Below, one piece after another: positions 51,647 to 60,525 of a DNA stretch of 64,000 nt. Made by a program: the position numbers and the translations under genes. The notes beneath the pieces were generated by a model, which was not told where the DNA came from, did not search any database, and saw only the letters and a list, made by a program, of their open reading frames with translations. Location: contig NZ_JACXAJ010000006.1 in the NCBI RefSeq assembly GCF_014773225.1, positions 62,001-126,000 of the forward strand, written 5' to 3'. The first letter of the stretch is position 1. Every line of letters begins with the position of its first letter. Source of the stretch: Pontibacter aquaedesilientis. GTDB lineage: Bacteria > Bacteroidota > Bacteroidia > Cytophagales > Hymenobacteraceae.

Positions 51647-51715
51647 AACCGGTAGCTGCGAGAATCCTGCAAATCCTAAAATCCTGTAAATCCTGATTCA
51701 GATGCCCCTTCTTTG

Positions 51716-51750
51716 TATCTTTGCAACAAGGTATAGCCTGTGCTATACCT
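51716..51750 (+). promoter_or_regulatory. Promoter and leader hairpin of the TrmH-type methyltransferase gene
   Basis: TATCTTTG followed by C (51716-51723) is a -7 box. Right after the expected transcription start, AGGTATAGC (51729-51737) and GCTATACCT (51742-51750) form a perfect 9-bp hairpin with loop CTGT. An inverted pair of the AGGTATAG motif thus lies in the leader RNA. Confidence 0.6.
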
Positions 51751-51797
51751 GCGCGGACATCCTGCCGCTTGCGTCTGACATCCTTTGTTCCTCAAAA

Positions 51798-52328
51798 ATG
51801 AAAAAACTTTCCATGGACGACCTTAACCGCGACTCGGTTGAGGAATTCAAAAATAAGAAAAAAATACCGTTAGTCTTGGTGCTCGACAATGTGCGCAGCC
51901 TCAATAATGTGGGCTCTGTATTCCGTACCGCCGACTCCTTTATGGTCGAGCAGGTATACCTGTGCGGCATTACCGGCACTCCGCCCCACCGCGATATCGA
52001 GAAAACAGCCTTGGGCGCTACAGAGTCGGTGGCCTGGGAGTATGCGCCCGACACGCTGGAACTGGTAAAGCAGCTGAAAGCCCAGGGGTATAAGGTAGGA
52101 TCTGTGGAGCAGGCGGAGAATAGCCTCAAGCTAAATGAGTTTATACCTGAACCCAACCAGCATTATGCCCTGGTGCTGGGCAACGAGGTGTTCGGTGTGG
52201 AGCAGGAGGTCATCAACCAGTCTGATTTCGTGCTGGAAATCCCGCAGTTCGGCACCAAGCACTCCCTCAACATCTCGGTCGCTACGGGTGTGGTCGTATG
52301 GGATTTCCTGAGCAAACTCATGCGCTAA
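51798..52328 (+). CDS. TrmH/SpoU-family RNA 2'-O-methyltransferase
   Basis: A 176-residue SPOUT methyltransferase with the family motifs: LVLVLDNVRSLNNVGSVFRTADSF (motif 1), ALVLGNEVFGVEQEVI (motif 2) and LEIPQFGTKHSLNISVATGVVVWDFL (motif 3, forming the deep trefoil knot). It adds a ribose methyl group from SAM to rRNA or tRNA; the target base is not clear. The ATG at 51798 (MKKLSMDDLNRDSVEEF) is preferred over 51702, which would span the promoter and leader hairpin. Confidence 0.92.
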   Translation: MKKLSMDDLNRDSVEEFKNKKKIPLVLVLDNVRSLNNVGSVFRTADSFMVEQVYLCGITGTPPHRDIEKTALGATESVAWEYAPDTLELVKQLKAQGYKVGSVEQAENSLKLNEFIPEPNQHYALVLGNEVFGVEQEVINQSDFVLEIPQFGTKHSLNISVATGVVVWDFLSKLMR

Positions 52329-52333
52329 AATGA

Positions 52334-52378
52334 AACCGTCTTCTCGGCTATACCTGAGGCATGGCAGAGAAGACGGTT
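52334..52378 (+). terminator. Probable terminator after the methyltransferase
   Basis: AACCGTCTTCTC (52334-52345) pairs with GAGAAGACGGTT (52367-52378). The loop contains a CTATACCT copy. No clear T run follows, so function is uncertain. Confidence 0.5.
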
Positions 52379-52654
52379 CTTGTCTCGTATACCCTGTTCG
52401 GGCACTTCCTCCAGACCGACAGCCCACCTCCCTGGCTCAAGGTTCTGCGCCTTTTTAAAATAATTTCCCCTCCCGGTTAAACCCTTGCCCTGGCTACCTG
52501 TCTTACCTGTGGCTAATAGTTGAAGCCGGGGCGAACTGTAACTCCTTCACTGGAAAGCGGCTAACCCCGGCCAATGCCTTCTCTGCGCACCCATCTGCTG
52601 CTTCCACCACCCTGAAGCGCATCAGCACTTTTCTTATTGACCCCATATTAAATT
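52379..52654. other. Intergenic region before the TonB-linked barrel gene
   Basis: 276 bases with no convincing gene, operator or -7 box. A few short C-rich stretches are present. It differs from the phosphate promoters in lacking TAAC repeats with an 11-base period. Confidence 0.3.
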
Positions 52655-55138
52655 ATGAGAACTCATTTTTCACCATTACTCTTTCCCCTCATTTTTACGC
52701 TCTTTACTTTCTCCAGTGTGCAGGCCCAGCAACAGGCGGCTTCCGGCCGGGGCAAGGTCTCTGGCACTGTGCAAGACCAGGAGACCCAGGCACCGCTCGG
52801 TTTTGCCAATGTGGTGCTGCTAACGGTCCGCGACTCCAGCCTGGTAACCGGCGCTACTTCCGACATGGAGGGTAAGTTTGAGCTCGACCGCGTACCACAA
52901 GGCAATTTCATACTTCGCATTTCCTCCGTAGGCTATCCCACCAAATTTATACCTGGCATCACTGTTTCAGCCTCCGATAGCCATGTGCGTTTGGGCGCTA
53001 TACCTGTAAAGGGGGGCGCTACGCAGCTCAAAGAAGTGCAGATCGTGACCGAACGGCCCATAGTGGACTTTGAGCTGGACAAACGGGTGGTAAACGTGAG
53101 TCAGGATATTAATGCCGAAAGCGGCTCTGTGGCCGAAGTGATGCAGAACCTGCCCTCTGTAACGGTTGACATTGACGGCAATGTGAGCATGCGCGGCAGC
53201 TCGAATGTGACCATTTTGGTGGATGGCAAGCGCTCGGCTCTCTCCAACCTGACCCTCGACCAAATTCCGGCCAACCTGATTGAGAGCATAGAGCTGATTA
53301 CCAACCCCTCCTCCAAATACAACCCCGAAGGCACATCCGGCATCATCAACCTGGTGCTGAAGAAGGAGAAAAAACCCGGTTTCAATGGGTCTGCCTCGGT
53401 CACGGCCGGCACTTACGACAACTACAATACATCGCTTAACCTGAACTACCGCTACAACAAGTGGTCTTTGAACTCGGGCTACGACTTCAGGCAGCGCACC
53501 CGGCCGGGGGAGCGCAACAGCTTTACGACCAATTACCACTTCGACGACCTGGGGCAGCAGGACAGCACCAGCTACCGCCTTCAGAACGGGGACCGCAACA
53601 GCCAGGACATTTCGCACAGCCTTAGGTTGGGCGCTGATTATTACCTCACTCCCAGGCATACCTTGTCGGCTTCGGGCATCTACCGTTTTGGCCGGGACAC
53701 AGGCTACAGCAACATCTCTTACCGCTTTCAGGATGAGAACCGGCAATTGGTCAGCACCCGGACGCGCGACACCGACGAAGAGGAAAATGAGAATGCCGTT
53801 GATGTGACGCTGGGTTATCGCCAGACCTTCGGCAAAAAAGGACAGGAACTGACCGCCGACATCGTTTATAACACGAACATAGATGACGAGGTGGCCAACT
53901 TTAGGGAGACCAGCGGATTGCAGGGGGCTTTGCCAGAGGTGCAGCAAACCCTGGTGGACGACGCAAACAGAGAAATAGTGGCCAAAGCCGACTACGTGCA
54001 CCCCATCTCAGATAACAGCCGCTTCGAGGTTGGTTTCCGCAGCTCGTTTGAGCGGCTGGACGAAAACTCCCGCTTCTTTAACCTGAACAACGAGACCGGT
54101 GAACTAGTGTACAGCACCGACCAGAGCAACCATTTTGTTTTCGACCAGAACATCTACTCTGTTTACACCAACTACAGCAACAAGTATAAATCCATCAGCT
54201 ACCAGATAGGGGTGCGGGCCGAGCAAACCGTAACCAAAACCGACCTGCGCACCGAGGAAATGAAGGACGGCAACAGTTACTTCGACCTTTTCCCGACCGT
54301 GTTCATCACCAAGGATTTTAACCCGGACAACAAGCTGCAGTTTAGCTACAGCCGCCGCATTAACAGGCCGCGCAGCCGTTTCCTCAATCCGTTCGTAGAC
54401 CGCTCCGACCGCTTCAATGTGAATTACGGCAACCCTGACCTGAAGCCAGAGTTTGTCAACTCCCTGGAGCTGGGCTACCTGAAATACTGGGGCGATGCCT
54501 CTGTCAACGCAACTGTTTTCTACCGCCACACCCTGGATGAGATAGAGCGCTTCCGGACGGTGACCAATGTCATTGTAAACAACGACACCATACCTGCCAC
54601 TGAGACCACTTTTCTGAATATCTCCGACAACCGGGCTTACGGGGTGGAACTTGGCTTTAACTACCCTGCCACGAAATGGTGGCGGCTGAACGGAAGCGTT
54701 TCGGGCTTCCGGACACAGCTCAACACCACCCAGGCCGACACGGAATTGAGCAATGCACAGTTCAGCTGGAACTCCAAAGTGAACTCTACCTTTACCGTGT
54801 GGGAAGACCTGAGTATTCAAATATCCGGCTTCTACCGCGCACCGACGGCTGACATACAAGGCCGCATGGAGCAGATGTTCAGCACTGACCTAGCCATGAA
54901 AAAGGATGTGCTGAAGAAGAAAGGCACCATTTCGCTCCGTGTATCGGATGTGTTCGACACGCGGCAATTCAATTTCCTGAGTTTTGGCCCTGAGTTCAGA
55001 ACCGAAAGCGAGAACCGCCGCCAAAGCCGCATCATCTACCTGGGCTTTACCTACCGGCTCAACAGCGAAGAGAGCAGCCGGGAGCGCCGCCGCCAGCGCG
55101 AAGAGCAGAACGGAGGCGACGAGGGCTTTGATTACTAA
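52655..55138 (+). CDS. TonB-linked outer-membrane barrel protein (PF14905-type)
   Basis: An 827-residue protein. Signal peptide (to about residue 25), a carboxypeptidase-like repeat domain (GRGKVSGTVQDQETQAPLGFANVVL), a plug (SVAEVMQNLPSVTVDIDGNVSMRGSSNVTILVDGKRSAL and NLVLKKEKKPGFNGSASVTAG), and a long barrel with many paired aromatic strands. The barrel has NKLQFSYSRRINRPRSRFLNPF, a typical signature. The Arg-rich tail (RERRRQREEQNGG) is unusual. It may import a nutrient or act as a structural barrel; the ligand is unknown. No partner SusD gene is next to it. Confidence 0.88.
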   Translation: MRTHFSPLLFPLIFTLFTFSSVQAQQQAASGRGKVSGTVQDQETQAPLGFANVVLLTVRDSSLVTGATSDMEGKFELDRVPQGNFILRISSVGYPTKFIPGITVSASDSHVRLGAIPVKGGATQLKEVQIVTERPIVDFELDKRVVNVSQDINAESGSVAEVMQNLPSVTVDIDGNVSMRGSSNVTILVDGKRSALSNLTLDQIPANLIESIELITNPSSKYNPEGTSGIINLVLKKEKKPGFNGSASVTAGTYDNYNTSLNLNYRYNKWSLNSGYDFRQRTRPGERNSFTTNYHFDDLGQQDSTSYRLQNGDRNSQDISHSLRLGADYYLTPRHTLSASGIYRFGRDTGYSNISYRFQDENRQLVSTRTRDTDEEENENAVDVTLGYRQTFGKKGQELTADIVYNTNIDDEVANFRETSGLQGALPEVQQTLVDDANREIVAKADYVHPISDNSRFEVGFRSSFERLDENSRFFNLNNETGELVYSTDQSNHFVFDQNIYSVYTNYSNKYKSISYQIGVRAEQTVTKTDLRTEEMKDGNSYFDLFPTVFITKDFNPDNKLQFSYSRRINRPRSRFLNPFVDRSDRFNVNYGNPDLKPEFVNSLELGYLKYWGDASVNATVFYRHTLDEIERFRTVTNVIVNNDTIPATETTFLNISDNRAYGVELGFNYPATKWWRLNGSVSGFRTQLNTTQADTELSNAQFSWNSKVNSTFTVWEDLSIQISGFYRAPTADIQGRMEQMFSTDLAMKKDVLKKKGTISLRVSDVFDTRQFNFLSFGPEFRTESENRRQSRIIYLGFTYRLNSEESSRERRRQREEQNGGDEGFDY

Positions 55139-55197
55139 GTTAAGGTATACCCTCTTTTTCTACTTCTCCGTATCTAACACCAACCAAACCCGAAACC

Positions 55198-56205
55198 ATG
55201 ACTGCTCCTGCCCGATTGCCGATCATAGACCTGCATTGTGACCTTCTGGTATACCTGTCGGATGTGCCCGGCTCGGCTATCGACCGTGTGGCTGAGATCG
55301 GCTGTGCGCTGCCATCCCTCAACGAGGGCAATGTGCTTTTGCAGACCATGGCCATTTACTGCGCCACCGCGCCCGGCAGCACCAATTACGCCCATCTGCA
55401 GGCCGAGATATTTCAAAAGCTGGCTGCCGACGAGAAGAGCCGCCTCACAGCCGTAACCGGGGTCGATTCGTTGCGGGCTGCCCTGAGCGGCAAAGTCAGT
55501 ACCGGCATGGTAGCTGCTATCGAGAACGCATCCGGTTTCTGCGAGGAGGAGGAACCGCTGGAGGACGGTTTTAAGAAACTGGAAAAGATCATCGAGGCAG
55601 TGGAACGGCTTCTGTACATTAGCTTTACGCACCACTTGGGCAACCGCTTCGGGGGTGGCAATTCCACCGGTTTGGGCATAACCCGCGACGGGAAAATGCT
55701 GTTGGACTACCTGCACGGCCGCCGCATCGCCGTGGATTTTTCGCATACCAGTGACGCCCTGGCCTTCGATATACTGGAGCACATCGACCGCGAAAAGCTT
55801 GATATCCCCATTATCGCGAGCCACTCCAACTTCAGGCCGGTATGGGAGCACAACCGCAACCTGCCCGACGAAATTGCACAGGAGATCATTCGCCGCAAGG
55901 GTTTGATCGGGATGAACTTCCTTCGGGCGTTCGTGAACAACACTGATCCGGAGGCATTGCTGCACCACATACGCTATGGTTTTGAGACGGGTGCGGAAGA
56001 TGCCATCTGCTTCGGGGCCGACTATTTCTATACCGCCGACTCTACCGATCTAAGTCGTATCCCCTATTACTTCCCCGAGCATGAGCAGGCCGGTTCCAGC
56101 TATACCTTTCTGCTCAACCAATTGCAACAGCACCTTTCGCAGGAGCAACTCCAAAAGCTCGCCTATAAAAATGCGCAGCGCTTTATGGAGCGAATCTGGT
56201 CCTGA
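55198..56205 (+). CDS. Membrane dipeptidase, peptidase family M19
   Basis: A 335-residue zinc dipeptidase-like protein. The metal-binding HxD is in IIDLHCDLL (about 9-17), other metal-site parts are SFTHHLGNRFGGGN (about 142-155) and IIASHSNFRPVWEHNRNLPDE (about 204-224), then the second domain with CFGADYFYTADS. It has no signal peptide, so it is probably cytoplasmic. It hydrolyses dipeptides, with possible D-amino-acid tolerance. It follows the barrel gene by 59 bases and may be cotranscribed. Confidence 0.92.
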   Translation: MTAPARLPIIDLHCDLLVYLSDVPGSAIDRVAEIGCALPSLNEGNVLLQTMAIYCATAPGSTNYAHLQAEIFQKLAADEKSRLTAVTGVDSLRAALSGKVSTGMVAAIENASGFCEEEEPLEDGFKKLEKIIEAVERLLYISFTHHLGNRFGGGNSTGLGITRDGKMLLDYLHGRRIAVDFSHTSDALAFDILEHIDREKLDIPIIASHSNFRPVWEHNRNLPDEIAQEIIRRKGLIGMNFLRAFVNNTDPEALLHHIRYGFETGAEDAICFGADYFYTADSTDLSRIPYYFPEHEQAGSSYTFLLNQLQQHLSQEQLQKLAYKNAQRFMERIWS

Positions 56206-56366
56206 GCACCGTCGAAGCCATACCTGCCAGAAAATTCATACTGATCGCATAGAAACTTGCGCTGAAAATAATTTTTATTACATTTAAAGTGTGCTATATA
56301 GACAGATCCCTACAAGGTACTGTTTATTGTTATAACATGCTTCATTTAAACTAAAACCGCATCGGT

Positions 56367-56552
56367 ATGAAATTCATCGGACTCTTTCTTCTCCTCATTG
56401 GCTTTGTGTCACTATTCATAGGATTCACGGGTGCTAATCTCTTAGCAATCAACTGGGTAAACCAATGGGGTGAAACAATTGGCTGGTTAATACGTATCGG
56501 TGTGACTATACTCGGTGGCGTGTTGTACTTTATTTACCGGCATGAAGATTAG
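56367..56552 (+). CDS. Small two-helix membrane protein (hypothetical)
   Basis: A 61-residue protein made of two membrane helices (about 3-21 and 39-57) joined by a short loop with INWVNQWGETIGW. It has no recognised family. The AT-rich leader (56260-56366) and its more AT-rich codons differ from neighbours. A short ORF of this type could be spurious, but the clear topology and start ATG make it credible. Confidence 0.55.
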   Translation: MKFIGLFLLLIGFVSLFIGFTGANLLAINWVNQWGETIGWLIRIGVTILGGVLYFIYRHED

Positions 56553-56682
56553 GCCTTTTCGCTTAGTTTCTGGATTGATACCTTGCCGCGTGCTTCTAAA
56601 CTGCGTATAATCAAATACAGCACCTGATTGGAGTCGGCCAGGCTGCTGCCCAAATTGAACTATAACGATAGCTTTAACAGCC

Positions 56683-57351
56683 ATGGACACTCCGCAGTAC
56701 TCTCCTTACTATATTCAGATCAATGAGCTCTATATAGACACAGTCGTTATTGACGACACGGAGTTTATCACGCTTTGGTGCTTCACCATTCTCGACGACG
56801 AGTACAAATTCATCTACCTGGGTTGCGATTTCACACAGTTTAACCAGATCCTGATCGGTGCCGGCGATAAGGGAAAGGAGATCGCCCTGCACATGGCCAA
56901 CGTGCTCAACAGCGAGCACGACTCCCCGACCCTGGTCCCGATCAAGGAGCAATTTGACGATTACCTGGAGCTTACCGGTTTTGACCTGATCGTGTATGAG
57001 CCGCTGGCGGTGGACGATGGGTTTGAGGATGAGTTTGACGATGACGACGACCTGCCGCTTGAACAACTGCTAGGCGGTGGCAGCAAGCGCTCTGATAACA
57101 CCTCGCAAAAGTACCTGATCTACCAGCTCGACAAGCTATACCCGTCCAAGGTATTTGAGCCCGAGAAGCTGCAGCGCGAAAGCCTGACCGAGCAATTTGA
57201 GGATGACTCCCTGGAATTGGCGCAGCTTTACTACGATTACCTTAATGCCTCCGAAAACGGTTATTCCGAATGCGAGGCACGGCAGGTGGCCGGACTCGAG
57301 AAAGACCTTTTCTTCCGGATGGCCCGTAAGGCGGCCGACCTCTGGAGCTAA
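56683..57351 (+). CDS. Uncharacterised acidic protein
   Basis: A 222-residue soluble protein. The N-terminal half is beta-rich (QINELYIDTVVIDDTEFITLWCFTI, YKFIYLGCDF). Residues about 108-125 form a very acidic stretch (VDDGFEDEFDDDDDLPLE). The C-terminal half has helices (ELAQLYYDYLNASENGYSECEARQVAGLEKDLFFRMARKAADLW). I do not recognise a family of known function. No signal peptide. It stands alone between the small membrane protein and the DUF4142 gene on the opposite strand. Confidence 0.7.
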   Translation: MDTPQYSPYYIQINELYIDTVVIDDTEFITLWCFTILDDEYKFIYLGCDFTQFNQILIGAGDKGKEIALHMANVLNSEHDSPTLVPIKEQFDDYLELTGFDLIVYEPLAVDDGFEDEFDDDDDLPLEQLLGGGSKRSDNTSQKYLIYQLDKLYPSKVFEPEKLQRESLTEQFEDDSLELAQLYYDYLNASENGYSECEARQVAGLEKDLFFRMARKAADLWS

Positions 57352-57379
57352 TACTCCGCAAATTTCCTTGCCATCCCTG

Positions 57380-57937
57380 TCATTTACCGGTGCTGTCGTA
57401 TTCCAGGCTCAGCTTTCTGCGTGCCTGTAGTTGCAGCTGCATTTCGCTTATCCATTTCCTGATTTCCTCTTCTTCCGTGCGCACCAGCATTTCCTGGTAG
57501 TGTTCCTGCTGCGATTTCTGTGACGAGTCGACATACTGCCGGTAGCGCTCATCAAACTCGGCAGCCGGCAGCTTCCTGAACTCTTCTATGGTCTCCTGGT
57601 CTGCTGTGCCCAGCGAATCGGGCAGACTGCTGTGAAGCCCTTCTGCTTTCGCCACTGTGCGCAGCTCATCCAACGCGCTGCCGTAAAAGGCTAGCATCTG
57701 TTCGCCCATGGCTTTCACCTCTTCGCTCTGGCCTTTTTCGATCGCTAGTTGGGCTAGTTTCGCCTGCAGCATGTTGGTACTGGCCGCATAGTCCACAAAT
57801 GCGGCAGTTCGACTCATCTCTTTTACCGCAGGTGGGGTTATCGCCTCGCCCGTTTCCGTTTCCACGGTATCGCCGCAGGCAATGGTTAGCAGGAACAGTA
57901 GCCCGAAGGCAATAGACAGGAGTTTATCGGTAAACAT
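57380..57937 (-). CDS. DUF4142 lipoprotein
   Basis: A 185-residue lipoprotein with signal peptide and lipobox LTIAC (Cys21). The mature part is helical with the DUF4142 pattern (AAFVDYAASTNMLQAKLAQLAIEKGQSEEVKAMGEQMLAFYGSALDEL and FDERYRQYVDSSQKSQQEHYQEML), a ferritin-like four-helix bundle. Glu and His residues that might bind metal are only partly present. Function is unknown. Start at 57937 (MFTDKLLSIAFG) is preferred, because the upstream extension to 57979 weakens the signal peptide. Confidence 0.82.
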   Translation of the reverse strand: MFTDKLLSIAFGLLFLLTIACGDTVETETGEAITPPAVKEMSRTAAFVDYAASTNMLQAKLAQLAIEKGQSEEVKAMGEQMLAFYGSALDELRTVAKAEGLHSSLPDSLGTADQETIEEFRKLPAAEFDERYRQYVDSSQKSQQEHYQEMLVRTEEEEIRKWISEMQLQLQARRKLSLEYDSTGK

Positions 57938-58060
57938 AGGCAGGGCATAAGGGGCTTGGTTGATACCTATACCGTACATCCTTGCGATGAGTTTATCCTA
58001 TTTGCAAAAACCTTTTATAATGCAGCGCTTGGCTTAGGACTATACAATTTATCCTTCGAA

Positions 58061-60376
58061 CTAAAAGCGGTAGGACTTGCGAACCAGCGTCAGGTTACTA
58101 TCGCGGCCCTGCTCCGGCACCACGTGGTCAGGTATAGGTTTGCGCACCAGTTGCCGCGGCAGTCCGATGGAAATATCGTACAGGTATAGCATCAGGCTGC
58201 TGCCCTGCTTCAGGCGCACCTCCAGCTCCACTTCCTTCGACTCGGGCAGCCCATGCACTTTGGCAAAGTATACCGCTCCCTGTTTTGTCTCGATTGGTCC
58301 CAGTGAAAGGGAATCGCCGTTGATGGCGGCCCCGATTAAGCCACCTTCCTCTAATGGTTGCAGCACGAAGTCGAGGTGGGCGGCACCGCGTGGTGAGCGC
58401 AGACGCAGGGCCAGTATGCGTTCTCCCGGTGCTATCCCTTCGTTTACCAGTGTGGCGACAGGCACCTCTACAGGTATAGCCTCTGCCTGATTTTTCAGGT
58501 ACTGACGCGAAGCCATCGGGTAAATTTCGGCCAGGGCACCAGTTGAGGGGTTGGGGAAGAACTGTCGGTTCCAGTCATCGGTTCTTTCATAAGCGGAGGC
58601 CCACACCGCTACACTGTCGTCGGCGTTCAGGTAGTAGCTCACATGGCTATGCAGGGGCTGACTTTCGGATGGCTTCTCGGCCTCGATGGCCCGAAACAGT
58701 TGCACTCCTCCTACAAACAGTAAAAGCGCCGGCAGCAGGGGCATCCCGCGCCAACTGAAGTTTCTGTCTATCACGACCAGCAGCGGTATACCCAACCCCA
58801 ACAGCAGTATCAGGGTAGCAACCATGGCCACCGGCATCTGAAGCGCAAACACCACAAACAGGAACCGCACCAGGGGCATAAGCATGAATATAGCTGGCAT
58901 CACCCCTACTAGCAGCACTATGGCATAGGCCCAGGCCACCGGCTTTTCGTGCAGTTCGAGCAGGAAGACCACCAGCATGGCGCCCAAAACAAAAAGCAAC
59001 GGAAAAAGAAACAAGTAGGCCGCTACTGGCACCAGCACAAACGTCACCGCCATCAGGGCAAACCACACCAGGCAAGCGCCCATCAGCAGCGAAAACACCG
59101 ACATCCAGCGCAGCAAAAGCCAGCAGAGCAACAGGAATAAACCCAGTGCTACCAACAGATAGGACATGAAGAAACGACCGGCTCCATACACGCCGTTGCT
59201 ATCATGCGCATAAGGAAGCATACTTTTCACAAACGTGTTGATTGGGAAAAACACGCCCGAAACAATGGCTGTGATCAGCAAAAAGCCGAAGAAGCCGCCC
59301 AAGACCTGAGGTATGGAAAGCGCCTTTTTCCGGTACCCCACACCTATCGTCACCACCAACAGTAGCGTTACCAGACCGGCCCAGAGCATGTTCAGTCCAG
59401 CCGGATATTGCACCAGCCAGCTACCTGCCGGGTTGAAGAAAATCCTGTCTTTGGCCTTGGTGTTGTCAAGCGAGACGCTGCCCAGCTGCCGAACCAGTGC
59501 CAGCATGTTGCTGCCGTGGTGCTGCAGACTGTTGCGGTTCAGGTTTTCGGGCGAGTCGGTCATTTTGTGGTAGTGCACAAACCCATCGATAAAGGCAGAG
59601 TTCACGCCCGTATACCCGGCATCCCGAAACACGGTAAAATCGGTGTTGTTGGGCAAGCGGCGGTATACCTCATACATCATGGAACTGGCAAACGGATAGG
59701 GTGCTGATTGGGCAAACTGCTCCACGATCCAGCCATTCTCGGGACTGATTTCGAAGGTCATGCTGGGGCCGGCGTTACCACGTGCCTCCATATTGACCAC
59801 CACCGCCACATCATGCGCCCAGGAGTGCTTCAGAAAGGCTTTGGCCCCGTAGAGACCATACTCTTCGCCATCGGTCATCAGGAAAATCACATCGTGCTGC
59901 AGCGGTTCGCCTTGTTGCAGGGCACGGGCTGTTTCCAGCAGGGCGGCTATACCTGCCGCATCGTCGCCGGCACCGGGGGTGTTGGGCTGCGAGTCGTAGT
60001 GGGCCATCACCAGCACGGTTTTGCCGCGCTGCTGCGTCCCTTTCAGGCGGCCCAGCAGGTTGTATACATAGCCCACATTGTTAGTTTCGCCCACCTGGTT
60101 CACGGTAGTCGCTTCCTGTACCTCTGTCTGCAGGCCCAGCGCTTCCATTTGCCGCAACAGGTATTGCCGCACCCTGGCATGCGCTGGGGTACCCATGGCG
60201 TGGGGTTCACGGGCCACTTCCCGCACATGCCGCATGGCGCGTTCCGCCGAGAACTCAGCAGGGGGCGCATCGGCTGGCAGGGCTTCCGGCGGACTCATCA
60301 GGCTAACACTGTACACACTTAGCCCCACCAGGGCTGTGAGCAAAAAGAGAGCAACTAAATAGGGACGGTTGGGCAT
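58061..60376 (-). CDS. M28-family zinc peptidase with large multi-helix C-terminal domain
   Basis: A 771-residue protein. An N-terminal membrane helix (about 7-25) precedes the M28 peptidase domain, in which metal and catalytic residues appear in VMAHYDSQPNTPGAGDDAAGIAALLE and MTDGEEYGLYGAKAF. After residue about 320 come around nine membrane helices, then a 200-residue periplasmic-type beta domain (about 550-771) at the C-terminus. This layout resembles eukaryotic FXNA/ERMP1 ER peptidases. It probably trims peptides at the outer side of the inner membrane. The start at 60376 (MPNRPYLVALFL) is preferred to 60448. Confidence 0.88.
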   Translation of the reverse strand: MPNRPYLVALFLLTALVGLSVYSVSLMSPPEALPADAPPAEFSAERAMRHVREVAREPHAMGTPAHARVRQYLLRQMEALGLQTEVQEATTVNQVGETNNVGYVYNLLGRLKGTQQRGKTVLVMAHYDSQPNTPGAGDDAAGIAALLETARALQQGEPLQHDVIFLMTDGEEYGLYGAKAFLKHSWAHDVAVVVNMEARGNAGPSMTFEISPENGWIVEQFAQSAPYPFASSMMYEVYRRLPNNTDFTVFRDAGYTGVNSAFIDGFVHYHKMTDSPENLNRNSLQHHGSNMLALVRQLGSVSLDNTKAKDRIFFNPAGSWLVQYPAGLNMLWAGLVTLLLVVTIGVGYRKKALSIPQVLGGFFGFLLITAIVSGVFFPINTFVKSMLPYAHDSNGVYGAGRFFMSYLLVALGLFLLLCWLLLRWMSVFSLLMGACLVWFALMAVTFVLVPVAAYLFLFPLLFVLGAMLVVFLLELHEKPVAWAYAIVLLVGVMPAIFMLMPLVRFLFVVFALQMPVAMVATLILLLGLGIPLLVVIDRNFSWRGMPLLPALLLFVGGVQLFRAIEAEKPSESQPLHSHVSYYLNADDSVAVWASAYERTDDWNRQFFPNPSTGALAEIYPMASRQYLKNQAEAIPVEVPVATLVNEGIAPGERILALRLRSPRGAAHLDFVLQPLEEGGLIGAAINGDSLSLGPIETKQGAVYFAKVHGLPESKEVELEVRLKQGSSLMLYLYDISIGLPRQLVRKPIPDHVVPEQGRDSNLTLVRKSYRF

Positions 60377-60451
60377 GGCAGCAAATGAGTACAGGTATAA
60401 TATTTTACTTTTACAATATAAATATATTTCCAGAATCTTTTTACCCACTAC

Positions 60452-60519
60452 GCAGACACGAAGCAGGCCGCAGCCCCACCAGGTATACCTGGCGGGGCTG
60501 CGGCCTGCTTCGTGTCTGC
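60452..60519. repeat. 68-bp near-perfect palindrome centred on AGGTATACCT
   Basis: The left arm (60452-60485) and right arm (60486-60519) are complementary over 34 bases with a single mismatch and no spacer. The centre is ACCAGGTATACCTGGC. It lies in the 149-base gap between terC and the M28 gene, both on the minus strand. No T run follows on either strand, so it is not a standard intrinsic terminator. Confidence 0.95.
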
Positions 60520-60525
60520 AAATGT

